Below are positions 12,149-24,000 of a stretch of DNA of 64,000 nt, in pieces. The stretch is from Synaphobranchus kaupii (taxonomy: Eukaryota > Chordata > Actinopteri > Anguilliformes > Synaphobranchidae). A model generated the notes under the pieces. The model searched no databases. It saw only the letters and a list, made by a program, of their open reading frames with translations, and was not told where the DNA came from. The DNA lies in assembly GCA_029718625.1 (NCBI GenBank), contig CM056376.1, positions 123,866,794 to 123,930,793 on the forward strand, in the 5' to 3' direction. The position numbers and the translations under genes were made by a program. The first letter of the stretch is position 1; every line of letters starts with the position of its first letter.

Positions 12149-12526
12149 TGGTCAAGATCAGCGTATTTTGGTAGTGTATTGACAGATGCAGACTTCCCCT
12201 GATAAAATCTATAACTCGTTCAATTCTCAACGAATTTTGGTAAAATTTTACTTGTTATAAACATGATAAATATCTGCATAACACAGGTTGCCTTATTTCT
12301 AAATTTCCCAGAACAATTAGCATATTTATAAAATGCCCTTTTAGCTACTATAGCCTAGCCTACAGGAGTTGTCAAAATGTTGTCAGAGCTGATGATATAA
12401 GCTATGGTAAAGATTTTACATCTAAGTGCAGGGTTAATAATTCTAGACTGCATGGTATATGCTATAGCCTATACATATTTCATACATATTTCATAGATAA
12501 CCGTGAGCAGTTATCCATTGCTCCAA

Positions 12527-12567
<41 letters not shown>

Positions 12568-13836
12568 CACACACAACAAAAACACAGCCTTAGTAAAATG
12601 AAGTCAATGTTTACAGCCCTGCGTTAAGTTTTTTTTTGTCTGGTCTCCCTACATGACTCAACAAAGTAGTCTCATCTGCCTTACAGTATTGAACACAACA
12701 TAAATAAACACAAACATTGCAGGCTTTGGGGAGGCTGCTTCATGTGGGAGTATTTCTACCCATTGCTAAGCCATGAAACCTATAGCAATTTTCAAGGGAA
12801 CAGAAAATTGTAGAGAAGAAGAGAGAGGAAAGTACCTTTTCAGCAATTAGATAAAAACAAAACAAGCAAACAAAAAAAAAAACATCAGCGTGTAGCTGAC
12901 ATATATTTTATTATTTATTTGTACAAATATTCTCAGAATCCCTCAATTTCCTGAAGAAAGATACTGCTATTTCCAACATCATAATAGTACAAAAAGGATA
13001 TGATCATCAAAATATGCTTCTGCCTGTTATATTTCTGGACATTCCCAACCCACATTGCTCTGTCAATATGTCAATATAAAAGTGTTGGGTGTCACTGCAA
13101 AAAAAGAGAACAAATTTCTTAGGTTAAAACACACATTTTATTAAATTTTTTTAATTGACATTTTAATTTGTATGCTCAAGAATGCAGACGAAGCTCATTA
13201 GATAGCCCAGTTTTACCACAGCAAATCTAAAGTTTAAACATTAGAGAAAATTGTGAACTTCCATCTTGCAGAGCAAAAAACCTTGCTATTAAGGCACACA
13301 CAAAATTTCTACTTTATTAACTGATAAGCATTGTTGCTACATTCTTTTTCAAATTACAGAGTAAATGCAAGGAAACTTATCCATGCTTCAAATTAACTTT
13401 TATTTTATTAAGTAGTATGAATATATAACTGCTTGTTGCTATTCATTCAGCCTAAGGACACGCAGTATATGAATCACTGCACCATTGAAAACACCACTGC
13501 TGACATTTGAACGTGCTGGGACTGCTGAGATCTCAGCAGACAAAGTAAGCCAATCCACTCTGTGAAGCCAAAAGTCATGGCAGCATTGTAGTATATGCTG
13601 TGTAATTAAGGTTGGAAGCTATCCCTAGCTAATTTGGAGTTATGTGGTCTGGACTTTCTCTGACACTTAAGAAAGGCTCTTGCCTTTAGGTAGACTTCTG
13701 CTTCTTCTGCTACTTATTTATTAGATATATTTAACTTTTATTTATTTATTTTATTTTTCATATTACATTCTTAACTTGGTTTATCTTTCAAGGCAGGAAG
13801 TCTACAATTTAATTCAGATTTGTGGCAAACTGAAAA
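12149..13836. other. non-coding stretch with a CA microsatellite
   Basis: No coding region is supported. A (CA)n tract occupies 12529-12565. The remainder is AT-rich and I recognise no repeat in it. Confidence 0.4.
12529..12565. repeat. (CA)n microsatellite
   Basis: Pure alternating CA of about 37 bp, read directly. Confidence 0.95.
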
Positions 13837-13848
13837 ACAATTGCAAAC

Positions 13849-14080
13849 AAAGGGCAGCACGGTGGTTCAGTGGTTAGCGCTGTCGCCTCACAGCAAGAAT
13901 CCCGCCGAGGGCCTTGCATGTTCTCCCCGTGTCCGTGTGGGATTCCTCCGGGTACTCCAGTTACTCCACCAGTCCAAAGACATACAGGTTAGGTTTATTC
14001 TAAATTGCCCATAGGTATGAGTGTGAGAGTGAATGGTGTATGTGACCTGTCCAGGGTGTAGACAGGTCACACACCATTTG
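13849..14080 (+). mobile_element. V-SINE (DANA/mermaid-like), box B deleted
   Basis: The 5' part (GGGCAGCACGGTGGTTCAGT then GGTTAGCGCTGTCGCC) is the tRNA-like head with box A. The central part (TTCTCCCCGTGT, TCCTCCGGGTACTCC, CCAAAGACATACAGGTTAGG) is the core shared by vertebrate V-SINEs such as zebrafish DANA. The body is flanked by a perfect 12-bp duplication, ACAATTGCAAAC, at 13837-13848 and 14081-14092. Compared with the remembered family consensus, the piece between CAGCAAGAA and TCCCGCCGAGG is shortened and the box B (GGTTCGA-like) is gone. This copy probably cannot be transcribed by RNA polymerase III. Confidence 0.88.
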
Positions 14081-14092
14081 ACAATTGCAAAC

Positions 14093-16082
14093 CAGGACAT
14101 TGTTGTATGTGTACCAATTTGGATTACATCTTCTTCTTCTGACAAAAGAGGTCATGGATATTGAAATTTCAGAATTTTCCATTTGATTGTATTAGACAAT
14201 TTTCATCTTGCATTCTTATTACAATGCCCTTATTGACTTTATTGATGGAGTGGTCAAGATCAGGGTTAAAATGATCACATATCCTCACACAATATGTACC
14301 CTGATATGGGCCATTATAGGTGATATATGATATATGTATATGATAATTTTCATTATTATAATTTTTTTAATATGCAACTAAACCTGCAAATGAAGACCAT
14401 TGTACAACTGTTCAAATTATTTTGACTAAAATAATCTCACATTTGCTTATTTGTTTGTTTATTTATTTATTTATTTTATTGGTTCGTTAGGAAAGTGTTA
14501 CATTTGCAGCTTGTAAAATCATTTTGCAGTGGCACACGCAAGAGAGCAAAATGTGATTGAAGGCTGCCTATCTCAGTCATGATATAATACTTATTAGGCC
14601 ATGAACATACATATCTATTCCAGTAAAATTGGATAGTCATAATTTATGTAAGTGGCATTATTCAAGTATGTACATGGCATTATGTATTCTCACTAATTAT
14701 CACATCAATCATGAGTACAACTACAAGGGCTTCTGAGTTATGGTTTACCATGAGTCCAGACTTAGCCTTAGCTAGCATAGGCTCATGTTTAGCCATTGAA
14801 GCCCCAGCAATGTAGTTGGCCAACTACAGCTGATGGACTGACTTGACTTGTCGGTGAGTAACTGCTGCACTAGTTTGTCCAATAAAGTGCCAAAGGCAGT
14901 CAGGGAGAGTGATCTGTGATACCTACCACGTGTCACCGCATGGCTTATGGTACGGAACATAGTCACAGGCTTGTGGGAAAGTCAATCAAAGGAGTGAGTC
15001 AATAGATTTTTCATGGGGTGTGAGTGGCACAGCGGTATCCTTAGGGCACAATTTCTACTTCCAGACTAGAGAGAAAGAAATGGAGGTAATGTAGCAAAAA
15101 ATATTTCTAAAAAGCTAAAGAATAACTAATCTAAGAAGTCAGATTTGGTACCTCACAAGGGCTCACCCGCAGTGTATGAGATACAGTACATGTCAAGGAA
15201 ATGGTTTCTCAGAGGTATGTCTGAGATGTCTGTGTATATGAAAGTAGATGGACACAGCATTCCTGGGCTGGAAAAAGAGACAGAACTCTGAGATCGGGTC
15301 TACGAAAATTGAATCTTCGGTTCACAGCCATGATATAATTGGCGTCATGGCCTTGTGCCGTGAACCGACTCCCACTTTGTGTGCATAGCTGCAAAGCATA
15401 TGCCATTGGTGAGGAAAGTTTGCCTGTGATTCTGATGCCTGTGTTCTTGAATTTTTTATCTTGGGTCCCAAATTAGTAATATGTTTTTTTTTTTATATCG
15501 GGACCCAAAATTTGAAATTTTGTACCTTTCAGGGAGCAATCAAATACACATAGTAGCATGACTACAGACTTACTCCGGGAACCACCTCATACACTCCCAC
15601 GACCCATTTTCCAACCCATAGTTTAAGAAACACTGCTCTAGTTGTTAGATGTGCTTGTATTGTAGTAACACATTGGGTTGTGATTTAAAGTTAATTTTCC
15701 ACATCCAAGATGTGACCACATGTGGATAGTATGAATATAAAGAAAACTGATGTGTTCTTGAATTTATTAACAGCCAATAAGACGCCGGCTACAAAACATT
15801 GCATAATCAGGTATCAGCATTGCACCTTTACAGTACATTAAAGATTATAGGTACAGATCTGTTCCCTTGTGATACTGTAATGTAAAAGGGTGTTCTTAAT
15901 AGTTTTTTAAAAATATCACCAGCGAACCCTCACTTACCATGTGTGGGTTTCCCTGAGAGACCAAATTACCCATGTACTCTATATCGGGCTGCATTAGGCT
16001 TGCAAAAACAACATTTAGAACTGCATAAAAACCAGATTAACTTATTTCAAATAATGTGTGACTAATTCATGCATCTCTCTAG
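14093..16082. other. non-coding stretch
   Basis: No gene is supported. The sequence near 15600-15645 (CCATAGTTTAAGAAACACTG) resembles the end of a hAT-type DNA transposon, but the partner end was not found. Confidence 0.3.
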
Positions 16083-16091
16083 TATTATTAT

Positions 16092-16122
<31 letters not shown>

Positions 16123-16125
16123 AAT
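16083..16125. repeat. (ATT)n microsatellite
   Basis: A tandem ATT trinucleotide run, slightly interrupted, read directly. Confidence 0.9.
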
Positions 16126-17254
16126 ACATTCATACAATAAGACTGCAGTACATTCAGTCAAACAACATAAAGTCTAACAACATAAAAAATGAATACAGAA
16201 AATAGAACAGAATAAAATAATAGATCTACAGTAACATCAAATTAATTCATTATGTAACAGCCTTAATGGGTTTGCACTTTGTGCAGCTTTCTCCTCTTTC
16301 ACATGCTAAATGTGACCTAATTAGTCTACCTTACGCTGAATGATGTCTTGCCTGCCTGGATTTTGCAGGATTTCCTTAAGAAATTTGAAAGACATTTAGT
16401 TTTGAGTCATATAACATGTCTGCTGTTGGCACACAGTCTGATTGTATTAATACATTGCACCCTGGTGAGCAAATCAGGTTTCCTTGGCTATATGATCCAT
16501 GTCACTGCACTACTGTAGTGGGGGCTCATGTCCCAGTGGCAATTTTTCAGATCTTTGAAAATAATGAGTGGCTTCATTAAACACACTAAATTGAATACAA
16601 TTAATTGTTATATAAATGCCATTACAAAAATTCAACCTTGCATACATTATGTTCTGAACTAATATAGAAAGCCTCTTTTGAGTGGTGTCATTTTCTCCAT
16701 TATTGTTTCTGAGTGGTGAATGAATTTTAACACAGATTACTTTAAAACATAGCACAAGTAACAAGGTAAATCCGACAACCGAAGTGCAGATTCAAAACAC
16801 AATCATTAAGGAGTCCAGAGATTCCAGGCCAGCATACAATATTCAAAATATACTATATATTGACATTCAGAAAATCATGAACAAATTACATTCCAGAAAA
16901 TGATTGAAGGGAATAATTCAAAAGCATTTGGTAATATATCCACAAATAATATTGCAATATATCAAGATATAAAAGTTAATTTGTTTATTATTTTTTCTTG
17001 ACACTAGCATTGTGCATAGCCAGAGAAAAGTTTATTTTTCTTTTTTTTTTCAGAAGACGTAAATCAGTATGAGTGATGCAGGTGCAGTTACGTGAAGAAG
17101 TGTCAGATAAAAAAAAAAAAAACTTATTTAAAGAAATAAAAAAGAACTGGAAAGGCAAATAAAATGTATTTCAGGAGCAGTCAGTTATGAAGCGTGCATG
17201 TGGATGGAACAAAACAAAAAAACAAAACAATTCCTTGTGGAAGGTACAGTGCAG

Positions 17255-17400
17255 AGTTTGAATCACGTCCGAGGCCCTCTCTATGTGGAGTTTGCATGTT
17301 TGTTCTCCTCGTGTTTGTGTGGGTTTCCTCCGGCTACTGTGGTTTCCTCCCACCTCCTACTTGACCAATCCACAGTCCACAAACCAGGAGTAAGCTTTTT
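17255..17400 (+). mobile_element. truncated, diverged V-SINE fragment
   Basis: It carries the same central V-SINE motifs as the copy at 13849-14080: GTGGAGTTTGCATGTT, a GTGTGGGTTTCCTCCGG box, and a degraded CCAATCCACAGTCCA. The head with box A and the tail are missing and no target duplication was found, so this is an old fragment. Confidence 0.65.
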
Positions 17401-17639
17401 AGAAAATCAATGAATGGATGGGACAATTCCTTGCACGCTTATTCCTTAACATACTAGTGATCTACAGCAACACTTCCAAAGTGGAAGGAAGCAGCCAGTT
17501 GTAATGTATTACAGCGACTCGAAACTTATAAACTTAATACATGGCTATTACTGTTACCACTTTTCTCCATGGAATATCCTTAAAGTGATGATGGTTTTAA
17601 GATTAAATTAATAAATAAATAAAATTCATTACTGAAATA

Positions 17640-18115
17640 ATGACCTTTTGTTTCATCAGATCTCCTGGGCCTGTATTATAAATGAGAATGCTGGGGTGGA
17701 AGGTTTAATGAGGTACATAATTGCTCTGGCTGTGGTTGTTTAAAGCTAATACAAAATGGGTTGGCCTGTAAATGCATGAATAAATGATAATGGCATTTCA
17801 TTTGTTGACATTTAATAATTGAACTTGCCCTGCTATCACATTTCTTGAGAGAGGCATCTGCCACATACTACTGATGGACAAGCGTCACCGTGATAAAGCA
17901 GCTCGGAGGCCTTCTGAATGCTCCCATCTCCTTACCTGAACAAAGTAATTTATCAGAGAACTGCCGGCCTCTTTGTCTGGTACAAATGCGCAAGCAGATT
18001 TCCTGGTGATTGAAGTCTTTGTCACACCCTGAGCATGCTCCTTCTGACAAATGTCAGCGGTCTTCATAAGAGTCAAATTGGACCTGGTGACAGCTGCATT
18101 ATTTCAGCCACATAA
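17640..18115. promoter_or_regulatory. candidate conserved non-coding block
   Basis: High-complexity sequence with several AT-core homeodomain-type motifs (for example TTTAATAATTGA near 17812) and TGACAGCTG (18087-18095, a TALE-type core). It lies between a SINE fragment and the chromovirus. No exon is supported, and the minus-strand ORFs of about 60 codons are unconvincing. Function is inferred from appearance only. Confidence 0.3.
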
Positions 18116-18895
18116 AGATTTATACTTTTCATTACTCCTGATTTCTCAAGCGCCAAAGTAGTGCACATACATCAACAACTTTGGCTATGTGTCCATAATG
18201 ACTCCCCTGGTCAAAGGGCCACTTGACCAATGCCGCCTCAATTCTGGAAATAACAGCCGCATGTTTGATTTAAAAGCTTCAGAGACTTCCTAAAGATATG
18301 TATATGTTCAGTTCTGCAATTTTATATATATATATATTTATATATATATATACACAGTATTTGTTAGTTGAGGATGTTATAGGATCGTTTCCTCTCAAGA
18401 CTTATGGTTCTGGCAAAGTCACACCGGGCATATTTACCATGCATTACCATAAACGTACAGTATAAACTGTTGATTTTGTGTATGAATACTGGATTATAGA
18501 AGTTCAGTTATTTATTGGCTTAGTTGTTTAAAAAATACAAATTACAGACATGCAATCAATTACATTGGTTCATTGTTCACTGTGAAATGAAAAGTGGAAT
18601 TTTTGTCATTCATCATTTATCTTGGCAGCCTTTCTGTAACGTTCCGTTCCCGTCCTGTCCGTTTTCCATGTTTTCCTTGTTTCCTTCCGTGTCATGTTGG
18701 ATCCCTTGTCCGTGTTTCCCTCCTGGCTGTGGACTGGGCGTCTCCCTCGGGTACTTTTTGGTTTCATTTTCCACTTTAGCTTCCGCCTATCACTCGCCCC
18801 TCTCGTTACTCACATTCCTCACTGCTGTGCTTCGGCAATCACTCCTGATTTAACATCACACCTGTTTCTCGTTTTCTCCTTCACTTCCTGCACCA

Positions 18896-18901
18896 TTTAA
18901 A
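18896..18901 (+). promoter_or_regulatory. TATA-like element of the 5' LTR
   Basis: TTTAAA lies 29 bp upstream of 18925, the position that the self-priming match independently predicts as the first transcribed base. A second copy occurs in the 3' LTR at 24645-24650. Confidence 0.6.
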
Positions 18902-18924
18902 CCCCTGGCTGGCTGCTATTCAGC

Positions 18925-18935
18925 GCCAGTTCGTT
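18925..18935 (+). other. predicted transcript 5' end / self-primer
   Basis: GCCAGTTCGTT is the exact reverse complement of the 11 bases at 20039-20049 next to the 5' LTR. In the Tf1/sushi group the first 11 nt of the transcript anneal to the binding site and are cleaved to prime minus-strand synthesis. The position suits a transcription start 29 bp below the TATA-like box. Confidence 0.7.
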
Positions 18936-19401
18936 GACTAACCTACCGTGTTTGTTTCGTATCCCGTTTCTGGTCCAGTGTTTGTGAACCTGCTGGTTCA
19001 TACCTGTTCGCCTGGTTTCCTGACTGGTAGCTATCTCTGCTAATCTTTCGCTGCTGCATGCATTTACCTGTTTCCCTTCAAAACCTCCAGACGCCGCAGT
19101 TCCAGTCTTCCCGCAGCTGTGTTTGTCCTCCCCGTGTTACGTACCTCCCGTACTCGTGTTGCAGTACCAGGACCTCTGCATGCCAGCCGGCTTACGCCAG
19201 TACTGCCCGAGCTACGCCGCACCTTCCAACTCGGCGGTGCATTCACCAGCTACAGTCCTGTCACAACACCCTGCCTTTAACCTCTGCTTTCTGCCCGGTT
19301 ACTCAAGCTACCCGGTCCAGTTTCCAGTCCTGTTCCAGCCCAGTTCCGATCCAGTTTCCAGTCCAGCTCCAGTCCAGTTTCCAGTCCAGTTCCAGTCCAG
19401 T

Positions 19402-19890
19402 TCCGGTGTTTTAGACACCTCCGTTCAAGTCCAGTTCCGGCTTGGAACCAGTTCCGTGCCGTCCCCTGTGTTCCTGAGTGGACCTTCCGGTCCAGTTTCC
19501 AGTCCAGTTCCAGTCCAGGTCCGGTGTTTCATACACCTCCGTTCAAGTCCAGTTCCGGCTTGGAACAAGTTCCGTGCCGTTCCCGTTTCCTGAGTGGACC
19601 TCCCGGTCCAGTTTCCAGTCCAGTTCCCAGTCCAGTTCCAGTCCAGTTCCGGTGTGTTATACACCTCCGTTCAAGTCCAGTTCCGGCTTGGAACAAGTTC
19701 CGTGCCGTTCCCGTTTCCTGAGTGGACCTTCCGGTCCAGTTTCCAGTCCAGTTCCGATCCAGTTTCCAGTCCAGTTCCAGTCCAGTTCCAGTCCAGTTCC
19801 GGTGTTTTAGACACCTCCGTTCAAGTCCAGTTCCGGCTTGGAACAGTTCCGTGTTTCCTCAAGTCCAGCTCCGGCTTGGAGCAGTCCTCA
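19402..19890 (+). repeat. LTR minisatellite (118-150 bp units)
   Basis: Four units start with TCCGGTG at 19402, 19520, 19648 and 19798 (the last partial). Each contains CACCTCCGTTCAAGTCCAG and a variable number of TCCAGTTCCAG-type short repeats, which account for the different unit lengths. The same array occurs in the 3' LTR at 25151-25639. It lies inside the predicted R region and so would be in the transcript leader. Confidence 0.9.
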
Positions 19891-19964
19891 GTTGGACGCT
19901 ATCCTGTGTTAACTAACTAACCTGTTTTGCTCCCGTGTACAGCTTTGGGACCACCCCAACGCTT

Positions 19965-19970
19965 AATAAA
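19965..19970 (+). terminator. polyadenylation signal in the LTR
   Basis: AATAAA occurs about 70 bp before the LTR end, the usual place for the R/U5 junction signal. The copy in the 3' LTR (25714-25719) would serve the transcript. Confidence 0.7.
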
Positions 19971-20038
19971 GTTCCACTTTCTGTAATCTGTCTCCTGGTC
20001 GTTGCACTTGGGTTCGTCCCGTATCAGGATCGTAACAG

Positions 20039-20049
20039 AACGAACTGGC
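20039..20049 (+). other. primer-binding site, self-priming type
   Basis: AACGAACTGGC begins one base after the CA end of the 5' LTR and is perfectly complementary to 18925-18935. I recognise no tRNA 3' end match here, which supports self-priming over a tRNA primer. Confidence 0.7.
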
Positions 20050-20056
20050 CAACAAT

Positions 20057-21037
20057 ATGGACCCAGCCGATCTGGAACAGATTCGCCACGCCTTCTCCTG
20101 CCAAACTGCGATCAGCGACCAACAGGGTCGCCGTTTGGATGATGTGCTGGAAGTAGTTAGGGGCATCACGGAGCAAGTATCCCAACTTTCGCTCCACCAA
20201 CCGCTACTACGGATTCCAGCCAACCCTACTCCTTCCTCTCCCGAACCCCATCCGGAGGCACCGGCTCCCACTTCCAGCCGTGAGCCCCGTGTACAACACC
20301 CCGAGTCATATCGCGGGGGGTTGGGGAGATGTCGTGAATTTCTACTTAAATGTGACATTGTGTTTCGGATGCAGCCCTCCTCCTTCGCCTCTGACTCCAG
20401 CAAGATCGCGTTCATTATGAGCAGCCTGGGAGGGAGCGCCCTGGAGTGGGCTACATCCATCTGGGACAGCCAGGCTCCGTTATGCAGCAACTTCGCAGCC
20501 TTTACGGCAGAGATGCGACGTGTGTTCGAACACCCGACCTGTGGACGTGACGCTACCCAGCGTCTGCTTCAAGTTCGCCAAGGCAACCGCAGTGTCGCAG
20601 AAATGGCCATTCAGTTTCGTACCCTCGCCGCGGAGTCAGGATGGAATGACGCCTCCCTCCAGGGGGCTTTCCGCCAAGCTCTCAGCGAGGAACTCAAGGA
20701 CCAGCTTGCCACTCGGGAGGAATCCAACTCCCTTAATAGCCTCATCAGCCTCGCTATAGCCATCGATAATCGTCTCCGCATCCGGGCCCGGGAGCGGGGA
20801 GGAAGTTCCGGGCGTCATTCGCCCTCCGTCGTCTCTAATGTTCATTCACACTCCATCACTGGATCTCGGGCGCCTACGGGCGGGTCCGAGGAAGAGCCCA
20901 TGCAACTGGGCAGAGTTGCGGTCAATCCCGAGGAGCGTCAGCGCCGTCAGCGCACCAGATCCTGTTTCTATTGCGGCAAGCCTGGCCATCAGATCGCCTC
21001 CTGTCCCATTCGCCCAAAAGAAGGGGCTCGCCAGTAA
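20057..21037 (+). CDS. gag: Gag structural protein of the chromovirus
   Basis: This 326-aa protein would form the cytoplasmic virus-like particle that packages the element's RNA. The start ATG is the first after the binding site. Residues about 1-40 look helical. The centre (about 90-230, with an ALEW motif and a QLATREE segment) resembles the capsid-like region of sushi-ichi Gag and of its domesticated relative PEG10. A basic Arg/Ser-rich stretch precedes one CCHC zinc knuckle near the C terminus ([14 protein letters not shown], residues about 303-316), which binds nucleic acid. The frame ends in TAA at 21035-21037. The last 67 bases overlap pol, and a -1 slippery site lies 15 bases before the stop codon. 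The reading frame is unbroken. Confidence 0.93.
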   Translation: MDPADLEQIRHAFSCQTAISDQQGRRLDDVLEVVRGITEQVSQLSLHQPLLRIPANPTPSSPEPHPEAPAPTSSREPRVQHPESYRGGLGRCREFLLKCDIVFRMQPSSFASDSSKIAFIMSSLGGSALEWATSIWDSQAPLCSNFAAFTAEMRRVFEHPTCGRDATQRLLQVRQGNRSVAEMAIQFRTLAAESGWNDASLQGAFRQALSEELKDQLATREESNSLNSLISLAIAIDNRLRIRARERGGSSGRHSPSVVSNVHSHSITGSRAPTGGSEEEPMQLGRVAVNPEERQRRQRTRSCFYCGKPGHQIASCPIRPKEGARQ

Positions 21038-24000
21038 GACTGGGCGTACTGACGAGCCCCATCGTTCCCAACCATGCTGCCCAGGACCGCCTCATGTTCA
21101 AGGCTACTCTCCTTTGGAGGGACAAGACCCTATCTTCTTCGGCCCTAATTGACTCCGGAGCTGACGCCAGCTTCATGGATATCACCTTCGCCAGGAGGGC
21201 CGGCATTCCCACGGAACGTCTCACTTCACCCATTTCAGCTCTAGCTCTGGACGGTAGGAGTTTGGGGTTAGTTACCCACTCCACCGTTCCTATCCAATTA
21301 GTTCTATCTGGCAATCATCGGGAGTCCATTCAGCTATTACTGATTAACTCCCAACAATCTGCTCTGGTTTTAGGTCAGACCTGGCTTCGCCTCCACAATC
21401 CCCATATTGACTGGAAAGCCGGTCGCATCCTGGCGTGGAGTGCCCACTGTCTAGCCAGCTGTCTCCGTTCTGCACTACCCCCTCCGGGGCCCAGTAAACC
21501 CTGTTCCATGCAACCTATACCGGATTTAACGAATGTTCCCAGCGAGTATCACGACCTCGCGCAAGTATTTTCTAAATCACGTGCTCTGTCCTTACCTCCT
21601 CACAGGCCGTATGACTGCGCCATTGACCTACTGGCTGGAGCTAAACTGCCATCGGGACGCCTCTACAGTCTGTCTGGACCGGAGAAACTAGCCATGGAGG
21701 AATACATCCACGACTCCCTCGCTTCGGGTATTATCCGTCCCTCTTCATCCCCAGTCGGTGCAGGGTTCTTCTTCGTTGGGAAGAAGGATGGCTCCCTGCG
21801 ACCCTGCATCGACTACCGGGGCCTCAACCAGGTCACCATCCGTAACAAATACCCTCTTCCCCTCATTAACACCGCCTTTGAAGCCCTCTCTCCAGCTGTG
21901 ACGTTCACCAAGCTCGACCTCCGGAATGCGTATCACTTGGTGCGTATCCGTGAGGGGGACGAGTGGAAGACTGCTTTTAATACCCCGTTGGGCCACTACG
22001 AATACCTGGTGGTCCCTTTCGGCCTTACTAACGCCCCAGCAGTCTTCCAGAGCATGGTGAACGACGTCCTGCGGGACCTCCTAGGGAGGAGCGTTTTTGT
22101 TTATATCGATGATATTTTAATTTTTTCTCAATCCCCGCAGGAGCATGTCCGTCACGTTCGAGAGGTTCTCCAGCGGCTGTTGGAGAATCAGCTGTTTGTT
22201 AAGGCTGAGAAATGTTCCTTCCACGCTTCCACGGTCCCGTTCCTCGGCTTCATTATCGAGGAGGGCAGTATCCGGGCGGACCCTGTGAAAATCAAGGCGG
22301 TGACAGAATGGCCCCAACCCACCTCCCGCAAGCACCTTCAACAGTTCCTGGGGTTTGCAAATTTCTACCGCCGCTTTATTCGCAATTACAGTTCCATTGC
22401 TGCTCCCCTGACTAAACTCACTTCCGTTGCCCTGCCTTACTGTTGGAATTCCGATGCCCAGCGAGCTTTCGAGCTACTCAAGGCTCGGTTTTCCTCAGCA
22501 CCTATCCTCCTTCACCCTGACACTTCTCGGCAGTTTGTCGTTGAGGTGGATGCCTCCGACACCGGCGTGGGGGCCATTCTGTCTCAACGGTCCGCCTCTG
22601 ATAGCAAGCTCCATCCCTGCGCATTCTTCTCCCGGAGGCTGTCCTCCGCCGAGAGGAACTACGATGTCGGGGATCGGGAACTGCTGGCGATAAAACTGGC
22701 TCTTGAGGAGTGGCGCCACTGGCTGGAGGGGGCAGGTACCCCTTTTCTTGTTTTTACCGACCATCAAAACCTCATTTATTTAAGATCTGCCAAGAGGCTC
22801 AATTCTCGTCAGGCTAGATGGTCGTTATTTTTTGCACGCTTTAATTTCTCTGTTTCTTTCCGCCCTGGTTCCCGTAATATTAAAGCAGATGCCCTGTCCC
22901 GCATTTTTTCCCCTCCCTCCAGTCCTGCTGATCCGGAGCCCATTTTGCCGGCCTCCTGTGTGGTGGCTGCGGTCTCCTGGGAGATTGAGGGCATTGTGAA
23001 GGCCGCCCAGACTTCCCAACCGGACCCCCGCAATAACCCTAACTCCTGTCTTTTTGTCCCCGATTCCGTCCGCTCCCAGGTCCTCGAATGGGTTCACGCC
23101 TCGTGCCTGGCATGTCACCCAGGTGTCGCCAGAACTATCGCCCTCGTCAGGAGGAGTTTCTGGTGGCCTACCCTTAAAGGGGATACCCGTGCCTTCGTCC
23201 TGGCCTGCTCGGTGTGCGCCAGGAGCAAGGCTTCCCACCAGCCTCCCTCCGGTCTTCTCCTTTCCCTCCCCGTCCCTGGCCGTCCTTGGAGTCACATTGG
23301 TGTGGACTTCGTAACCGGTCTGCCGTTGTCAGAAGGTAACACCGTCATTCTGACAATAGTGGACCGGTTCTCCAAGGCGGTTCACTTTGTTCCCCTCCCC
23401 AAGCTCCCGTCCGCCCTTGAAACCGCTGAGCTCTTGGTGCTACACGTGGTCAGGCTGCACGGGATCCCCTCTGACATCGTGTCAGACCGTGGGCCCCAGT
23501 TCTCCTCCCGAGTTTGGAGGGCGTTCTGTGCAGCCCTGGGTGCCTCTCCTAGTCTTTCCTCGGGTTTCCATCCCCAGTCTAATGGTCAGGCAGAGAGGGC
23601 GAACCAGGACCTGGGGGCCGCCCTGCGGTGCGTTACAGTGCGCAATCCTGCCTCTTGGAGCCGTTTTCTCCCCTGGGTCGAGTACGCACATAACTCCCTT
23701 AAGAGTGCCTCTACTGGCCTATCCCCGTTTGAGTGTGCTTTAGGCTATCAACCCCCTCTTCTGTCGACCCAGGAGGCCGAGATAGCTGTCCCCTCTGTTA
23801 GGGCCCATGTCCTTCGTTGTAAAAACATTTGGAGACTCACACGCACCGCACTCCTTCACGCCAATTCCCGCTCCCAACGTCTGGCGGACCTTCACAGGAC
23901 CGCAGCCCCACAGTATAGGGCCGGTCAGCAGGTCTGGCTCTCCACTGCAAACATCTCCCTTCCCTCTTCATCCAGAAAGCTTCAGCCCCGTTTTATTGGT

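Larger units (their letters stand above)
18635..20037 (+). repeat. 5' LTR of the chromovirus
   Basis: The ends are TG...CA and U3 is inferred as 18635-18924. A TATA-like TTTAAA sits at 18896-18901 and AATAAA at 19965-19970, so R would run from about 18925 to just past 19985, leaving a U5 of only about 50 bp. R contains a minisatellite. The plus-strand Ser/Pro/Gln-rich ORFs in it are translations of that repeat and not genes. Confidence 0.95.

Noticed and set aside
19058..19920. Several Ser/Pro/Gln-rich and, on the minus strand, NWTG-repeat ORFs in both LTRs
   Set aside because: They are open because the LTR minisatellite lacks stops in several frames. They are duplicated exactly in the other LTR and overlap each other.
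20971..21000. Pol translated from its own ATG at 20971
   Set aside because: The ATG lies inside gag upstream of a canonical slippery site and stem. A -1 frameshift explains expression better.
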